A stretch of 64,000 bases of DNA from positions 52,960-116,959 of the forward strand of contig MCFG01000217.1 of NCBI GenBank assembly GCA_002104895.1, read 5' to 3'. This document shows, piece by piece, positions 14,418-27,858 of the stretch. The notes beneath the pieces were generated by a model. The model was given only the letters and a program-made list of their open reading frames with translations, did not search any database and was not told the origin of the DNA. A program made the translations under genes and the position numbers. How positions within the stretch are numbered: the first letter of the stretch is position 1; each line of letters opens with the position of its first letter. The DNA is from Anaeromyces robustus (Eukaryota; Neocallimastigomycota; Neocallimastigomycetes; Neocallimastigales; Neocallimastigaceae).

Positions 14418-15221
14418 TTATATTGGCTTTTTGGATTTTAATGGTTCAGGGTAAATTTCAATAACTTTCATCACTGATGGTTCATTTTTGTAACTTCTAT
14501 TCATAATAATTTTTTCTCTTTGTTCTAAATCTCCTAAAATACTATTCCATATACCTAAATTATATAATGTTTTTTGTATTGCCATCTCTTTAACAATTTT
14601 ATCTTCTTCTAAATCTTTAATTTCCTTTTTTTAATTAATATAATTATATATTATTTTATGATATAATAATAAATCAATAAAATACGATATTTACATGAAA
14701 AATATTAATATATTAATATATTTATGTAATTTAAATTATAATTTTAATTTTAATTTTAATTATAAAAGTTAAAAATAAAGATTGTATATATTAAAAACCT
14801 TTTGTAATATTTGATGTGGATTTGAGTAACTATTTACAAGAGTAGTTGTTATTTTAGCTTTTAATAAATGTAGTGAATTATTGATATCATTTATATAATT
14901 ATTAGAAGAATTATCAGCTTTTTTTTTTATAAAATAAAAAAAAAAAAACATTAATTAGTATTTTTAGAAAATTTTAAAATATAAATATATATATATTCTT
15001 AATAATTTCTTTTTCTTCAGATTATGAAGATTTCTTTAATTTTGAAATTACATTGATATAAATTTATAAAAAAATAAAAAAATTAAAATAAAAAGAAATT
15101 TACCATCTATTTGTTTTTCTTGTAAATTTTTTGGAATAGAATTTACTAATTTATTTAAATTTTCTGAAATATTATTTAATAATTGTAAAGCATCAACAGA
15201 TTCAATTTTTTTACTGCTCAT
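14418..15221 (-). CDS. Small hypothetical protein, three exons
   Basis: Exons 15104-15221, 14799-14917 and 14418-14624 join in phase to about 147 aa, starting MSSKKIESVDALQLL. The protein is mostly helical in appearance: two amphipathic stretches (residues about 5-35 and 45-70), then a charged helix (EIKDLEEDKIVKEMAIQ), a W-containing segment (LGIWNSILGDLEQREK) and a basic tail. I do not recognise the family. The size and heptad-like pattern would suit a small subunit of a coiled-coil assembly such as Mediator, kinetochore, augmin or BLOC, but nothing singles one out. Sharing strand and neighbourhood with the TEX9-like gene carries little weight in a fungal genome. Confidence 0.68.
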
Positions 15222-15742
15222 TTTATCCTAAGAATATACTTCTGTCGAAAAAAAAAAAAATTAACTTTATTATATATTATAATATATATATATTTATTTT
15301 TTTTTATTAAAAAAATATTAAATATGTATTATATTACAATAAAAGAATAAATTTTTATTGATAGCATTAATAAAAATTTATTAAATTAAAAAATATCTTT
15401 ATAATCAATTTTTAAAATTTCACTTTAAATATACCAATACCATCAATATATTATTGCTTTACTATTAATATAAAAAAAAAAAGGTTCTGTTGTTTTGTTA
15501 ATAAGATATAATAAGTAAATATAAAATATATAAATTATTAAAAAAAAAACTAAATTTATTTTTTTTATTTTATTATTTTTTTTATTTTATTATTTTTTTT
15601 ATTTTTTATTTTTTTTTATTTTTTTATTTTTTTTATTTTTTTTTATTGTTTTATCTATTTTTTTTTTTTTTTTTTTTAATTTTATTTTTATTTTATTTTA
15701 TTCTATTTTTTCATTTTTCTTCTCTTATATATATATATATTA

Positions 15743-15807
<65 letters not shown>

Positions 15808-16427
15808 TTTAAAAATAATTATATTCTTATTTTCTTTTCATATTTATTATTATTATCATTATTATTAATAATATGAACAAAATTACTTTATATTAATTTT
15901 TTTTTCTTGAAAAATAAAAAAAAAATAATTGTATATATACTATATTATTATTACTATTTTCTATATTTTATTATTACATATTTTTTTTATATATTTTTGT
16001 TTTTGTTTTTGTTTATGTTTTATTCTTTTTCTTAAACTTTTTTTTTTTTTTTTTTTAATTTTTTAATTTTTGTTTTCTTTTTTCTTTCTTTCTTTTTTTT
16101 TTTTTTTTTTTTTTTTTGTTTTGCTTCTGTTTTTATTTATAATTTAATTTTATGTTATATTTTATTTATTTATTTATTAATATATTATTTATTTGTTTAT
16201 TAGTATATTATTAATTCGTTATTTGTTATATATATATTATAGAGTTAAAAAAAATATATATAATATTATAAAGATGATAATTTATATATAATAATAAATA
16301 AGATAAAAAGAATATGAAAATAAAAAATATAATAATTAGGATAAAAAAAAATAATAATAAAATAACGAATAAATTAAAAGAATAATGGATAATATATATA
16401 TATATATATAATGAGGGGAGTAATATA

Positions 16428-16458
<31 letters not shown>

Positions 16459-16663
16459 ATTATTACTCTTTATTATGATGATGATAAATATATTACTATT
16501 AATTTATTATTAATATGTTATTAATAATATGTTATGTAATGATATTATTATTATTATTATTTAATAATTTGTTTTATTAAAATTTGTTATTTTATTGATT
16601 TAATTAATCTATATTTATTAATTTAATGTTATATTATTTTTTTTTTTTTTAATTTTTTGTCAA
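15222..16663. other. Intergenic low-complexity region
   Basis: The DNA is strongly strand-asymmetric, with long T-rich tracts from about 15556 to 16110, an ATT microsatellite near 15750-15800, and AT tracts. It should include the promoter of the small gene to the left and the 3' UTR of the GDPase gene to the right. The leucine- and phenylalanine-rich frames here are translation of T-rich repeats. Confidence 0.6.
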
Positions 16664-18742
16664 TTAATAGTTAAAAGTCCATTTTTTTGAACAAGAATAA
16701 AGTTTTCCTTCTTGTACCATACTATCTAACATTTGAATTGTTGCACCAAGACACCAACCAGTTTCAATATCATTAATTTTTTTAGCTAAAAGAATTTTTT
16801 TATCTGTTTTAATATCATAACCATAACTTAATAAAGTATATAAATAAGTTAAATCTAAACAGAAATAAGGATCATCCTTTGTAACAGAATCAAATTCAGT
16901 TTTTCCATTACTACAAACTTTTCTTGCTAATTCTGCAATATCTTCCACTTCTGGATTTAAATTTAAACCAAGTGCAGTAGTACGATCATAGAAATAAGAA
17001 AAAGCATAAATTTCATTATTATTAAAAGTTTCAGTAATAGATGGTTGATAAATACCGTCAAAAGAACATGGATTAGTAGTACAGGCTACAGTTTTATTGA
17101 AAAGAACAGATTTAATAGTTTTAAAACAATCACGGAAATTAACTTTTTCTGTACCAGTAATTTTAACAGTTTCATCAATACCATCTTTATTTTCTATAGT
17201 AACATCCTTGTTAAAACTATCTGGGAAACATTGATTAACTGTTGAACCTTCACTAATAATAGATTTACGAGCTTCCATTAAACCATAACCTAAATAACTA
17301 TGTTGATAGAGAATATATTTGAAGTTACCAAATTTCAATTCAACTCTATAACCTTCGTTAGATTCTGGAATTGGATATTGTAAATGATCAATAGTTAATG
17401 GTTCAAAAACAATTTGAGTGGAACCACCACCTAAATCCATAACTGCAACAGTGTCTTCTTTTTTCTCTGTTCCAATTTTATTTAATAAATAATTTACTGT
17501 AATCCATGCATAAACACCTTTATATTTATATTTATATATATACATATATTTTTATTTAAAAATAAAAAAAAAAAAATTTTTTTAAAATAAAATGATTAAT
17601 AAAAAGTAAATTATTAATAACAAAAATAAAAATTTATTGTTATATATACAAATTTTTATAATATTATTATATTAAAAAATTATATTTTTTTAATCTTAAA
17701 TATTATATATTTATTTATATTTTTTAATAATCAATACCTTCATCTTTTCCTTCCATAACAATTACACCATTTTCTTTTGGTAATTTAAATGGATATTCTT
17801 TTTTAATTTTATCTTCAACAGCCTTTAAAATTGCATTACTTTTTTCATTACCTAATAATCTTAAACCAGCTGTAGCTTTAACAGCAATTGGTGTACAATC
17901 TTGTAATTCTTTTGGAATTTTACTCATAGCTAATTGAAGTAAAGGTTCTAAAGAATCAGCTGCATCTTTTGGACTGTCTGGATAGGATGATAATCCTGGT
18001 TTAATTTCTTTAAAAATTTCATCTTCCAATGTTGGTGAAAGATTACAGTAATTAAAACGATAAACGTGAATACGTGAACCTGTTGAACCAGCATCAATCA
18101 TTAATGCATACTATTTATGTTATTTATGTTATAATTTATATGAATTAAAAAAAAAATAATAATATAATTCTTTAAAATTTATATACTTTGAAATTTATTT
18201 ACAGATTATTTTTTTTATTTTATTTTATCTTATTTTTATTTTTATTTCATTTAATTTTATATTTATTTATATTATTTATTGTTTTATAAAATCTTTAAAA
18301 ATTATTCATTTTATATTAAAAAAAAAAAATATATATATATATACTTGAATTAATGGAAGCTTTGGATATGGTATAGTACATTGTTTTGTTTTTAATAATG
18401 ATTTTGAATTATTTTGTATAACTTGTTCTGGAATACTATCAACATTTACAGAATTAGTATCATCTATTATAAATAATTTAATCATATATATTATAAAATT
18501 ATATATTTTAGTTTTTATATAAATTTATATAAATAAAATATATATTGTTACAATAATTATTATAGTTTTATAAATTTTGATAATAAATAATAAATATTAC
18601 CATAGATAACATCTTGACTTAATGGATTATCAAATAATAAAAATCCAATAACAACAAAAGCTAAAATTATCAATACTTTTTTCCACGTTTGTAATCTTAA
18701 TGGTGCATTATTTCCATTTACTGATGAATATCTAATATCCAT
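16664..18742 (-). CDS. GDA1: Golgi guanosine diphosphatase, GDA1/CD39 family
   Basis: Four exons (18601-18742, 18345-18463, 17738-18110, 16664-17517) join in phase to about 495 aa, close to the usual size of yeast Gda1. The enzyme hydrolyses GDP (and UDP) to the monophosphate in the Golgi lumen, which drives nucleotide-sugar import for glycosylation. The protein starts with a short cytosolic stretch and a signal anchor (residues about 21-40), followed by a stem. The apyrase-conserved regions are all visible: DAGSTGSR, KATAGLRLL, GKDEGVYAWI (spanning an intron), VMDLGGGSTQ and SYLGYGL. Paired cysteines in the C-terminal half fit a luminal enzyme. An extracellular apyrase is the alternative, but the single N-terminal anchor and the absence of a C-terminal membrane helix favour the GDPase. 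Confidence 0.92.
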
Positions 18743-19067
18743 ATTAATTATTTAAATATATATAATAAATCTAATTTATTATATATTAATATGAAATATA
18801 TATAACAAATATAAAAAATGATGTATATAGATTAGTAAAAATTATAGATATCAATAGAATATTAATGATTATTTTATCAATATAAATTAAAATTTTATTT
18901 TGATATTTAATAAATAATAGAATTTTTTTATAATGTAATAATTGAAAAAATATAAAAAATCTATTATATAGTTTTTCTACTTTATATATTATTATGTAAT
19001 ATAAGAATGTGAATATTATTATTTTTATATCTAAATTTTTAAATTTGTTATTATTTTTCTGTTATTA

Positions 19068-19141
<74 letters not shown>

Positions 19142-20003
19142 TATTCTATTCCATTTTTTTGAATTTTTATTAAATGTTTCTTTATTTTTCTTAATCTTAT
19201 TTTTACATTATATTAATTAATATAAATTTATGTATTTCCAAAATGTAGATTTTTTTTTTTTTTTTTTTTTACTTTTAATTATAAAATATTTAAAAATAAG
19301 ATTTTTGATTTAAAAATTAAATTTAATAATTAAATATTCTTAAATATTTAATTTCATGATTAAATGTTATCATATAAAATATATACTTTTCCCCTCTCTA
19401 TAAGATTTTCAATTGAAATTAGAATGTTTAAGAAGTAGTGTAAATATAATTAATTTTTAATGTATTATATACTTATATACTTGTTAATTTTTGTTTATTT
19501 TATTTTATTTTTAATCTTTTTTTTTTATTAATTTATTTAATTTATTTATTCTTTTGTATTTATTTGGTATTCTTTTCAATTTTTTATCTCTTAATTTATT
19601 TTTTATCTTCTGATTATATTTTTATTCTTTTTTATTTGTGTTGTGTTGTTATTATTTTCTTTTTTTTTTTTTTTTTTTTTTAGTATATTTAATATTAATT
19701 ATTATCAACTTATTATTATATAAAGTTTATCTTTAATGCTTAATTAAATGAATTATAATATATAATAATTTCATTTAATTAGAATATATTATAATATTAA
19801 TAATAATTAATAGAAAATGATTTTATGTAATGTATCAATGTAATAAAACATGTACGAAAGAAAATATTCTAATTATAATATAAAGTATAAAAAGATATTT
19901 ATATATATATATGAAAAAATTTAGCTTACTTTATTCTATCTTTTTTTCATATATATATAATATTAATATTAATAATAATAACAATAATAATATTAATATT
20001 AAT

Positions 20004-20048
<45 letters not shown>

Positions 20049-20430
20049 TTTATTTCTTTTTCTACTGTTATTATTAATATATATATATATATTAATAATA
20101 TTTAATATTTATATATTTAAGAAGAATAAGTAATTTTTTTTATCTTTTTTTTTAAAATTTAATAAATATTAATAGATATTTTTCAAATAATTTTTTAAAA
20201 AGAAAAATAAAACATAATAAAAATTAAATAATTAACAATTTATTATAATTAATTATTAATAATAAATATTTTATATTACTGTTTAAAAATGACAATGAAT
20301 TTATATTACAATTATTATATTATAAAATAGCAATCCAATATCTATTTCAGATTTATATCAATTAATTTCAAATGAAAAATATAAAATAAAATTTCCACCC
20401 ATACAAAATATACACAAATAATATTAATAG
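18743..20430. other. Intergenic region with ATT microsatellite
   Basis: Upstream DNA of the GDPase gene. It holds an ATT repeat at about 19065-19140, T homopolymers, and a second AAT/ATT tract at 19960-20045. No gene recognised; the open frames here are translated repeats. Confidence 0.55.
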
Positions 20431-21321
20431 GTATTTAATTAATGAACGTATTAAAAAAATACAACTATGGAAAAATAAAATATTTAAACATGGAGTAGAT
20501 ATAAATAAAGAAAGTAATCGTGGTTTTACCCCATTAATGTATGTAGGTAGAAATGGAAATATATCATATTAAAATATTTAGTTGAACATGGAGTAGATTT
20601 AAATAAAGAAATTACTAGTGGTGAAGCACTATTATTAGTAGTATGTAATGATGGAAATCTAGAATCAGTAAAATATTTAGTTAAATATGGAACATATATA
20701 TATAATGAAAATGAATATGATATAACACCATGTTCAAGTGGAAATGAAAATATAGTGAAGTATTTAGTTGAATATAGAGCAAATATAAATAAAGAATCTA
20801 TTAATGGTAAAACACCTTTATTTAATGCATGCAAAAGTAGAAATGAAACAGTAATAAAATATTTAATTGAACATAGAGCAGATATAAATAAAGAAAGTAT
20901 TCGTGGTTTTACTCCATTATTTGGAGCATGTTCAATTCTAAAATATTTAATTAAGAAAGGAACAGATATAAATAAAGTAAATGATTATGATGAAATAACA
21001 CTGCTTAAAGCATATTTAAGTGGAAATGAAGAATTAGTAAAATATTTATTAGAACATGATGCAGATATATTATATTTATTAATAATAATAATAATTAAAA
21101 ATGATGAAACACCATTATTTATTGAATGTAGAAATAAAAATGAGAAAATAGTAAAATATTTAGTTAAACATGGTGTAGATATAAATAAAGAAAACAAAAA
21201 AGGTGAAACACCATTAATGTATGCATATAAAGGTGGAAGTAAAAAAATGGTAAAATATTTATTAGAACATGATGCATATATAAATAAAGAAAATAAATAT
21301 ATAGGAAACACTATTGTTTAA
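20431..21321 (+). pseudogene. Decayed ankyrin-repeat gene
   Basis: About nine ankyrin repeats are readable, with spaced motifs such as KYLVEHGVDLNKE, KYLIEHRADINKE and KYLVKHGVDINKE. The reading frame breaks near 20574, where a repeat loses bases and a stop appears. Later repeats have lost their first helix (near 20730 and 20935), and an ATA microsatellite interrupts the repeat at 21076-21100. The longest intact piece is about 188 codons and has no convincing start; no clear N-terminus is found upstream. Large ankyrin families are typical of anaerobic gut fungi and of Dictyostelium-like genomes. This copy looks dead, although a spliced remnant cannot be excluded. Confidence 0.75.
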
Positions 21322-21390
21322 AGTATGTTTGAGTGGAAATGAAGAATATAAATAATAAATATAAATTTATAAAATTTTACTAGGAATATA

Positions 21391-21521
21391 ATAATGATAA
21401 TAATAAATTAAGATATATACATGTAAGTACTTTTTTCTTTATTTATAATTTTAATTGATAATAATAATAATAAATTGAGATATATATATAAGTACTTTTT
21501 TCTTTATTTATAATTTTAATA
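21391..21521. repeat. Two-copy direct repeat of about 70 bp
   Basis: The block containing TAATAATAAATT(A/G)AGATATATA and AAGTACTTTTTTCTTTATTTATAATTTTAAT occurs twice back to back, differing by short indels. It lies just after the ankyrin remnant and has no coding capacity. Confidence 0.75.
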
Positions 21522-21666
21522 TAATGTTGGGGAAATTAAAATAAATAAAAAGTTTAATTAATCCTTTTGGTATTCGTTTTTCTCAATTTTTTTTAATTTT
21601 TGTAATAATTGATGTGGTAATATATTTTATATGTATATTTTTAATATTTTTGTGTAACATTTTGTC

Positions 21667-21824
21667 AATAATATATTAATAAATATAATAAAATTATTTT
21701 TTATTAATAATAATTAATAATTAAAATTTATTTCAAGCCTTAAACAATAATATATTAATAAATATAATAAAATTAATTTTTATTTAATAATAATTAATAA
21801 TTAAAATTTAATTCAAGCCTCAAA
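21667..21824. repeat. Two-copy tandem repeat of about 78 bp
   Basis: The unit begins AATAATATATTAATAAATAT and ends with the less AT-rich segment TTCAAGCCT(T/C)AAA. It occurs twice with a few substitutions. Origin unknown; possibly a remnant of a mobile element edge. Confidence 0.75.
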
Positions 21825-22941
21825 AATAGTTTAAGAATAATTTAATCAATTTTATTATTAATAATTAGAATATTTTAGAAATTATTTTATTTCTGTAAAA
21901 ATAATAATTATTAATGTATTAATAATATTTTTATGCTTTTAGTAATTAATCATTTTCTATTACTAATAACTCATTTTCTATTAGTAATATTAGTTAGTTT
22001 ATTTATATAGTTTAAATTTAGAAAAAAAATATATAAATATGAAGAAAAATCACTTTTACATTTTTTCTTCATAAAAGAGATTATCGTCTGAATAATCCAA
22101 ATTGAAGATTTAACCATAATCTTTATTATTAATTAATTTTTTATATCGATAGTTAGAAACAATTTATAAATTTAATTACTATTTAACTTTAATAAATAAT
22201 AATATTCTTAAACTAAATTTTAAAAAAAAAAAAAAAAAAAAAAAAGAAAAAATTTATTACAAGCCACATTTAATAACTTTCAGCCTATTTCGTTTGTTTA
22301 ACCTTTTGATACATTTATATTTTTTTTTTTTTTTACTACTTTATTAAAAATTATATATATAGTATTATATATTGAACTTTTTAAAAAAAGTTTAAAAACA
22401 ATATTTAATAAAAAGTAAACAAATTAAATTTCGTTTTAAAAATAATTTTAATAGTTTAATTAAAGAAAACAAATTTAAAAAAATAATAATATAAACATTA
22501 CATAAAAAATCATATGAAGTTTATAAGACAAATAAAAGAAAATAAAAAATAATATATAAATATATAAACTATATAAGAAATAAATATAATTTTATAATTT
22601 ATTATATATATTTAATAACCCTTTACATATAAATTTTTGAATTATGTATTATATGTAATTAATACTATCATTTATTATAAAATATTTAATTTACCTTTTT
22701 TGTTAATATTTAATTTATTATTGTATTAAAATAAAATAACTAAAAAAAAATTCTATATATATATATATTGTTTAAATAAGTTATTTCATTTCATCTTTAT
22801 ATTTATTACTATAATTTTCATATATATAAATAATTTTAATTTATTTATTTTATAAAGCTTCTTTTCGGGAATATATTATAAAAAAAAAAAAAGACAAAAT
22901 GTATCAGGGTTTTCTATTTAGCGATATCTTAATTTATTAAA
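21825..22941. other. Intergenic AT-rich region
   Basis: No coding frame or RNA is recognised. Short islands with more G and C (near 22080-22110 and 22258-22310) may be relics of older insertions. Confidence 0.45.
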
Positions 22942-23082
22942 GTGGATGATTCCTTATGGTCAAATGCTAAAGAAAGTAATGAAGTTGAGGAATTATGTAA
23001 AAGAGGGCTATCACTTAAAAAATCACACGTACAAATTGAAATAGCCTTGACTAATAATTATATACTGGTCAAGGAGATATAG
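22942..23082 (+). pseudogene. Short coding-like remnant, unknown family
   Basis: A 46-codon frame (GTG GAT GAT ... ATA TAG) stands out from its surroundings because it has near-normal base composition and a protein-like residue mix (segments VDDSLWSNAKESNEVEEL and CKRGLSLKKSHVQIEI). There is no ATG in frame. An ATG-led peptide (MYQGFLF) 40 bases upstream is in another frame. It may be an orphaned exon or a gene fragment. Family not recognised. Confidence 0.35.
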
Positions 23083-23545
23083 TTTTACTTTTTGTAATTG
23101 CTGAAAGTAAAAAGTTCGTTTAATTTTGTTGATTGATTAAAATAAAAGAAATTAATTTTATATTTGATACCATTGTTAATATATTAAATTATTATATATT
23201 GTTTTATAATATTATTAAAGATTAAAATATATATCATTATATATTATATTTAATAAAAATAATAATAATTTAAATTGATATAACCTTTTGAATTATTTGA
23301 TAAAAACCAATTAAAAAAATACTATTATGATTACTTTCATAACCATTATGAAATGTAAAATTTAATTATGTTGGTGTATATAAACATTTTTTAGCATAAT
23401 TATTAAATATTTATTTCATATATTTTTATTATAGAGTATCATTAAAATTATTATATCATTAAAACATATATATTATTAAAACATAATATATATGTTTTAG
23501 TATTAAATTAAGTTTTGATATAATTTTATCATTTTAAATTCAATT

Positions 23546-23590
23546 GGCCTTGGTGGTAGGGTAGTGATAGTCTATACTAGAAATCATAAA
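23546..23590 (+). pseudogene. Truncated tRNA-Ser-like sequence (SINE head or tRNA relic)
   Basis: A GC-richer island reads like the 5' half of a tRNA: a D-arm-like GGTAGGGTAGTGATAG followed by an anticodon-loop-like CTAGAAA, which would carry AGA (Ser). There is no TTCRANNC box downstream, the anticodon stem is imperfect and the sequence falls back into AT-rich DNA. It is not a functional tRNA gene. Confidence 0.4.
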
Positions 23591-24502
23591 TAATAATACT
23601 TTATTAATTTTACCGAACGTAATCCTTTAATAAATAATTCTCAAATTTTAAAAATATTAACAAACAAGATATATCATATTAATCATATTAATCTAATTAT
23701 AATATATATATATAAACAATACATATTTTTTGAATAGATAAAAATAGTTAATATATATTAACATTTTTTTTAATTAATATTAATACTATTAATACACATG
23801 ATTTTTTAATATATTATATTAACCAATTACATTTACGTTGACATGATAATTAAAATTTGGTATATCAGGCTACATTTTACTTATAATAATAAGAAAAAAA
23901 TTTTTTTTTAATTTATAAGAATTAATTTTTATAATTGAAATATTAATCATTAATTTTGTTTTTTATATTTAGTATTAAATTTCAATATTTTTATTATCAA
24001 TATTAATAATTCGTAAATCAATCTAAAAGTTAACATTATGTTAATATCATAAATTTATGAAACTTTTAAAAGTCATATATATGTATTAAAATATTCTTAT
24101 AAAAAAAATAAAAAATAAAATAATATTAATTAATTTAAAATGTTAATCTATATTCAAATAAAAACTTTTTTTTTTTCATTATATCATTTTATAAAAAGAT
24201 ATTAAATTTGGATAAATTTTTAATCATTCGTTTTCTTTTTTTTTTTTTTTTTTAATTTATTTTTATTATAATAAATTACACAATTTGTTTATCTCTTGAT
24301 ATCGATAATAAATAATGATGTCATAATAAATAAGGTATTTAATGTATAATATGTTTATATGACAGTCATAGAAATAGATATCTATCGATATTAATATATA
24401 TTTCCCTATAATTTAAATATAATATAAAATTTTTGAATATTATAGATTTCTCATAATAAAAGCCAAAAAAAAAATAAAAAAAGTAAATAAAATGAAAAAT
24501 AT

Positions 24503-24589
24503 AATAAAATTCTAATAACGTTAACGTTTTAATATTATTTTTAAAAATAACATTATTTTTTTTAAAAATAATGTTATTAGAATTTTATT
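24503..24589. repeat. Nested perfect inverted repeats (hairpin, MITE-like)
   Basis: The outer arms of 17 bp (24503-24519 and 24573-24589) are perfectly complementary. An inner pair of 15 bp (24546-24560 and 24564-24578) forms a second perfect hairpin and partly overlaps the outer right arm. A further 10-bp palindrome (TTTATTCTAT/ATAGAATAAA) follows about 20 bp downstream. A small transposon relic or a cruciform-forming site are possible readings. Confidence 0.7.
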
Positions 24590-25309
24590 TATTCTATAAC
24601 ATAATAGAATAAATAAAAGTGGTATGACTTTATTTTTTTAAAAAAAAAAAAGTAAAATCATTAATACATCTATATTAATGGAGACATATTATAATACAAA
24701 TTTTTATATTAAAGTCATATAATTACATATATTATATAGAATTCACCATTTCAAGCCACATTTATATAAAAATTTTAATTATGTAATATTCAAATTCAAA
24801 TTATATATAAAGGAAAAAATAAAGAATAAGATTATTTAAATTTAATATAATTTAAATGGTTCTCTTTTTTTTTTTTTTTAGACCAGCAGAAAATTTGGGG
24901 TAATTACTTAACAATATGTATTTTTATATCATGATTTTTTTTAACTACTACTTTTTTATATTAAAAAGATCATTTTATTATTATAATTATATTTAAAAAA
25001 TTTTATATACCAATTAGTTGTAATTATCATTATAATATTTATTATTTTATTATTATTAAAATACTTATTGTTAACATATCATAGATTAACAATGACATTA
25101 TGAAGATATAATTATAATAGTATTTTTATAATAATTAAAAAATCCTAAAAAAAACTACCTTTTTATATATAATAGTTTTTAAATACAACTATTAATATAA
25201 TAAATAAAATACTGTTAAAAAAAAAGAAATAAGAAATTTTGTAATAAAGTAAAATAAAATAAAAATAAAATAATTAATAAATACTTTGATACAAATTACA
25301 TTTAATGTT

Positions 25310-25462
25310 ATGATATAAAAAGATAATTTAAAATATATAGAGGAATATATAATAAATTGTTATGATGTAAGGGTATTTAAAACATATAAAGAAATATATA
25401 ATAAATTGTTATGATGTAAAATGATAATTTAAATCATATAAAGGAATAATATTATAAATTAT
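25310..25462. repeat. Degenerate tandem repeat, about 55-65 bp unit
   Basis: The phrase ATATATAATAAATTGTTATGATGTAA recurs exactly twice, with related TTTAAAA/TCATATA(G/A)AGGAATA blocks around it, giving two to three decayed units. Noncoding. Confidence 0.65.
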
Positions 25463-26500
25463 AAGTATCTTAGAATATTCTTAAGATTCCTATTTTTATT
25501 ATTCCATATTAAAATATTATATATTTATATATTAATTATTATATAATATAGTATATATTATTTAAAATTATTATTTAAAAAAATCATTCCACATTTTTTA
25601 TATTATTTAATAATATATGAATAATATATTATAAATAAATAATAAAATTTATATATAAATAGTATATATAATATATTAATTTATATGTTATATTTATATA
25701 TTCATATATTACTTATATATTTAAAAATAAATTATGAATAAATTTAAAATTAAAAAACCAAAAAAAAATCTTTAATTTAATGGAAGGGAAGAATTATAAA
25801 TAATTTAATATAAATATTTAAATTATAAAAAAAATTTTAATTTAATAATAATTAAAGTTAAGTTTTTTTTTTTTTGAAATATTTATTTATTTACTTAATA
25901 TTATTCATTTATATTTTAGAAATTTTGTTAATATATATTATGATATTTATTTATATATTATTTATTTATTTATTTATATTAATGTTCATAGATTTTTTTA
26001 TTTTAATTTTTTTTATATTTATATTTATTACTATTTTCAATGAATTATTATTTATTTAATTATTAATTATTAAATGTGTACTACTTGGAAACTTCCTATC
26101 CACTGACTAAAAAAAAAAAAAAACGAAAATGAATATATTAAAAAAAAAAGCATCCAACTTTTTTGAACAAGTTATATATGAATGAATGAATATAATGTAA
26201 GTAAATAAATAAATAAATAAATTAAATTAATAATAAAAAATCTAATAAATTTTAAATTGATATTTACCGAATTTTTTTTTTTTTTTATTATTATTAAAAT
26301 TTAAATAAATAAATAAATAAATGATGAATTAAATATTTAGATAATTAAATTCATTAATAATGAATAATGAATAATGAATAAATAATAAATAAATATAAAA
26401 ACTAAATATATCATACGACTTTTTTTTTTTATATACAATTAAATTTTCTAAAATATCATAAAAAAATTTTTTTGTATATAAACTAATCTTTTACTTTCTT

Positions 26501-26532
<32 letters not shown>

Positions 26533-27064
26533 TAATAATAATATTAATAATAAAAATAATAATAAAAAGAAATTATATATATATAAATATATATATATAT
26601 AAACTTTATAATATCGAGAAAAAATAAAATAATAATAATTTATTATTTTGAAAATAATAAATTAAATTAAGATAAAAATTAAAAAATTTTTAAATTATTA
26701 AAATAAAGAAGAGATTTTAGATAGAAAAGAAAAATTAATTTAATGAATAAAAATAAAAATTTAATAAATTAATTAATGAATTTATAAAAAATATGTAAAT
26801 AAGTTAATATGATAGAAAATTAATAATAAAAAAAAAAAAAAAAAATAAAAGGTAAATATTGTTTTATAATTTTCATAATTCATATAAATTCTTGGAATAT
26901 TATTAATACTGTTAAAAGAAATAATTAGTTTTTCTTAATATATAAAAGTATTTTTTAAGAAAAAAAAATATTTTTAGTATTGGAATAAAGAAATAGAAAA
27001 GAAATAATATTATTAATAGAATTAATGTAAAACTATTTGTATATATTTATGAAAATCAATAATA

Positions 27065-27104
<40 letters not shown>

Positions 27105-27484
27105 TAAAAATCTTTATTGTATTTTATTTTTTAATAAAATTCAATAATATATTAATTTAATCAAGATAAAACGTATATAATAATTATTATAATTTGATGA
27201 AATTAAAATTATATGGATACTTTTATTAAAAAATAAAATAAAATGAGACAAAACTTAAGAGTTATAACAAAATTTATGATTAAGATTTTTTTAATTTTTA
27301 ATTTAATAATTACTTTTAATATTAATTTTATTTTATTTATTACAAATATTAATAATGTATTAATAATGTTAATTATATTATTGACTTTTTCTCTTTTTAA
27401 ATTTAGATAAAAAAAAAAGAAAGAAAAAGAATAATAAAATAATATAAATATATCATAAAAAAGGTATTTTTATGGAATTAAAAT

Positions 27485-27607
<123 letters not shown>

Positions 27608-27858
27608 CAACATTAATAATAATATTATTATTAAAATCATTATTTAATTAAAAATCTTTATATTTATATATATATATATATCAATAATTAATGAACAATA
27701 TGAAATAATAATCTTATTTAAGAACAAAAAATATTATTTTATTTAATATATTTTATGCAATATTTAACATAAATATCAAAACATTATTTAACAAAAAATA
27801 AAAAAAAAAAAAAAAAAAGAATAAATACAAAACAAATATTTTTATATATAAGGAAGAA

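Noticed and set aside
15646-15876. 76-codon Phe/Leu-rich frame
   Set aside because: Translated poly-T and ATT microsatellite, with no protein-like composition.
20526-21311. Minus-strand frames with Cys/Ser-rich repeats
   Set aside because: Antisense of the ankyrin repeats. The apparent repeat comes from the repeat on the plus strand.
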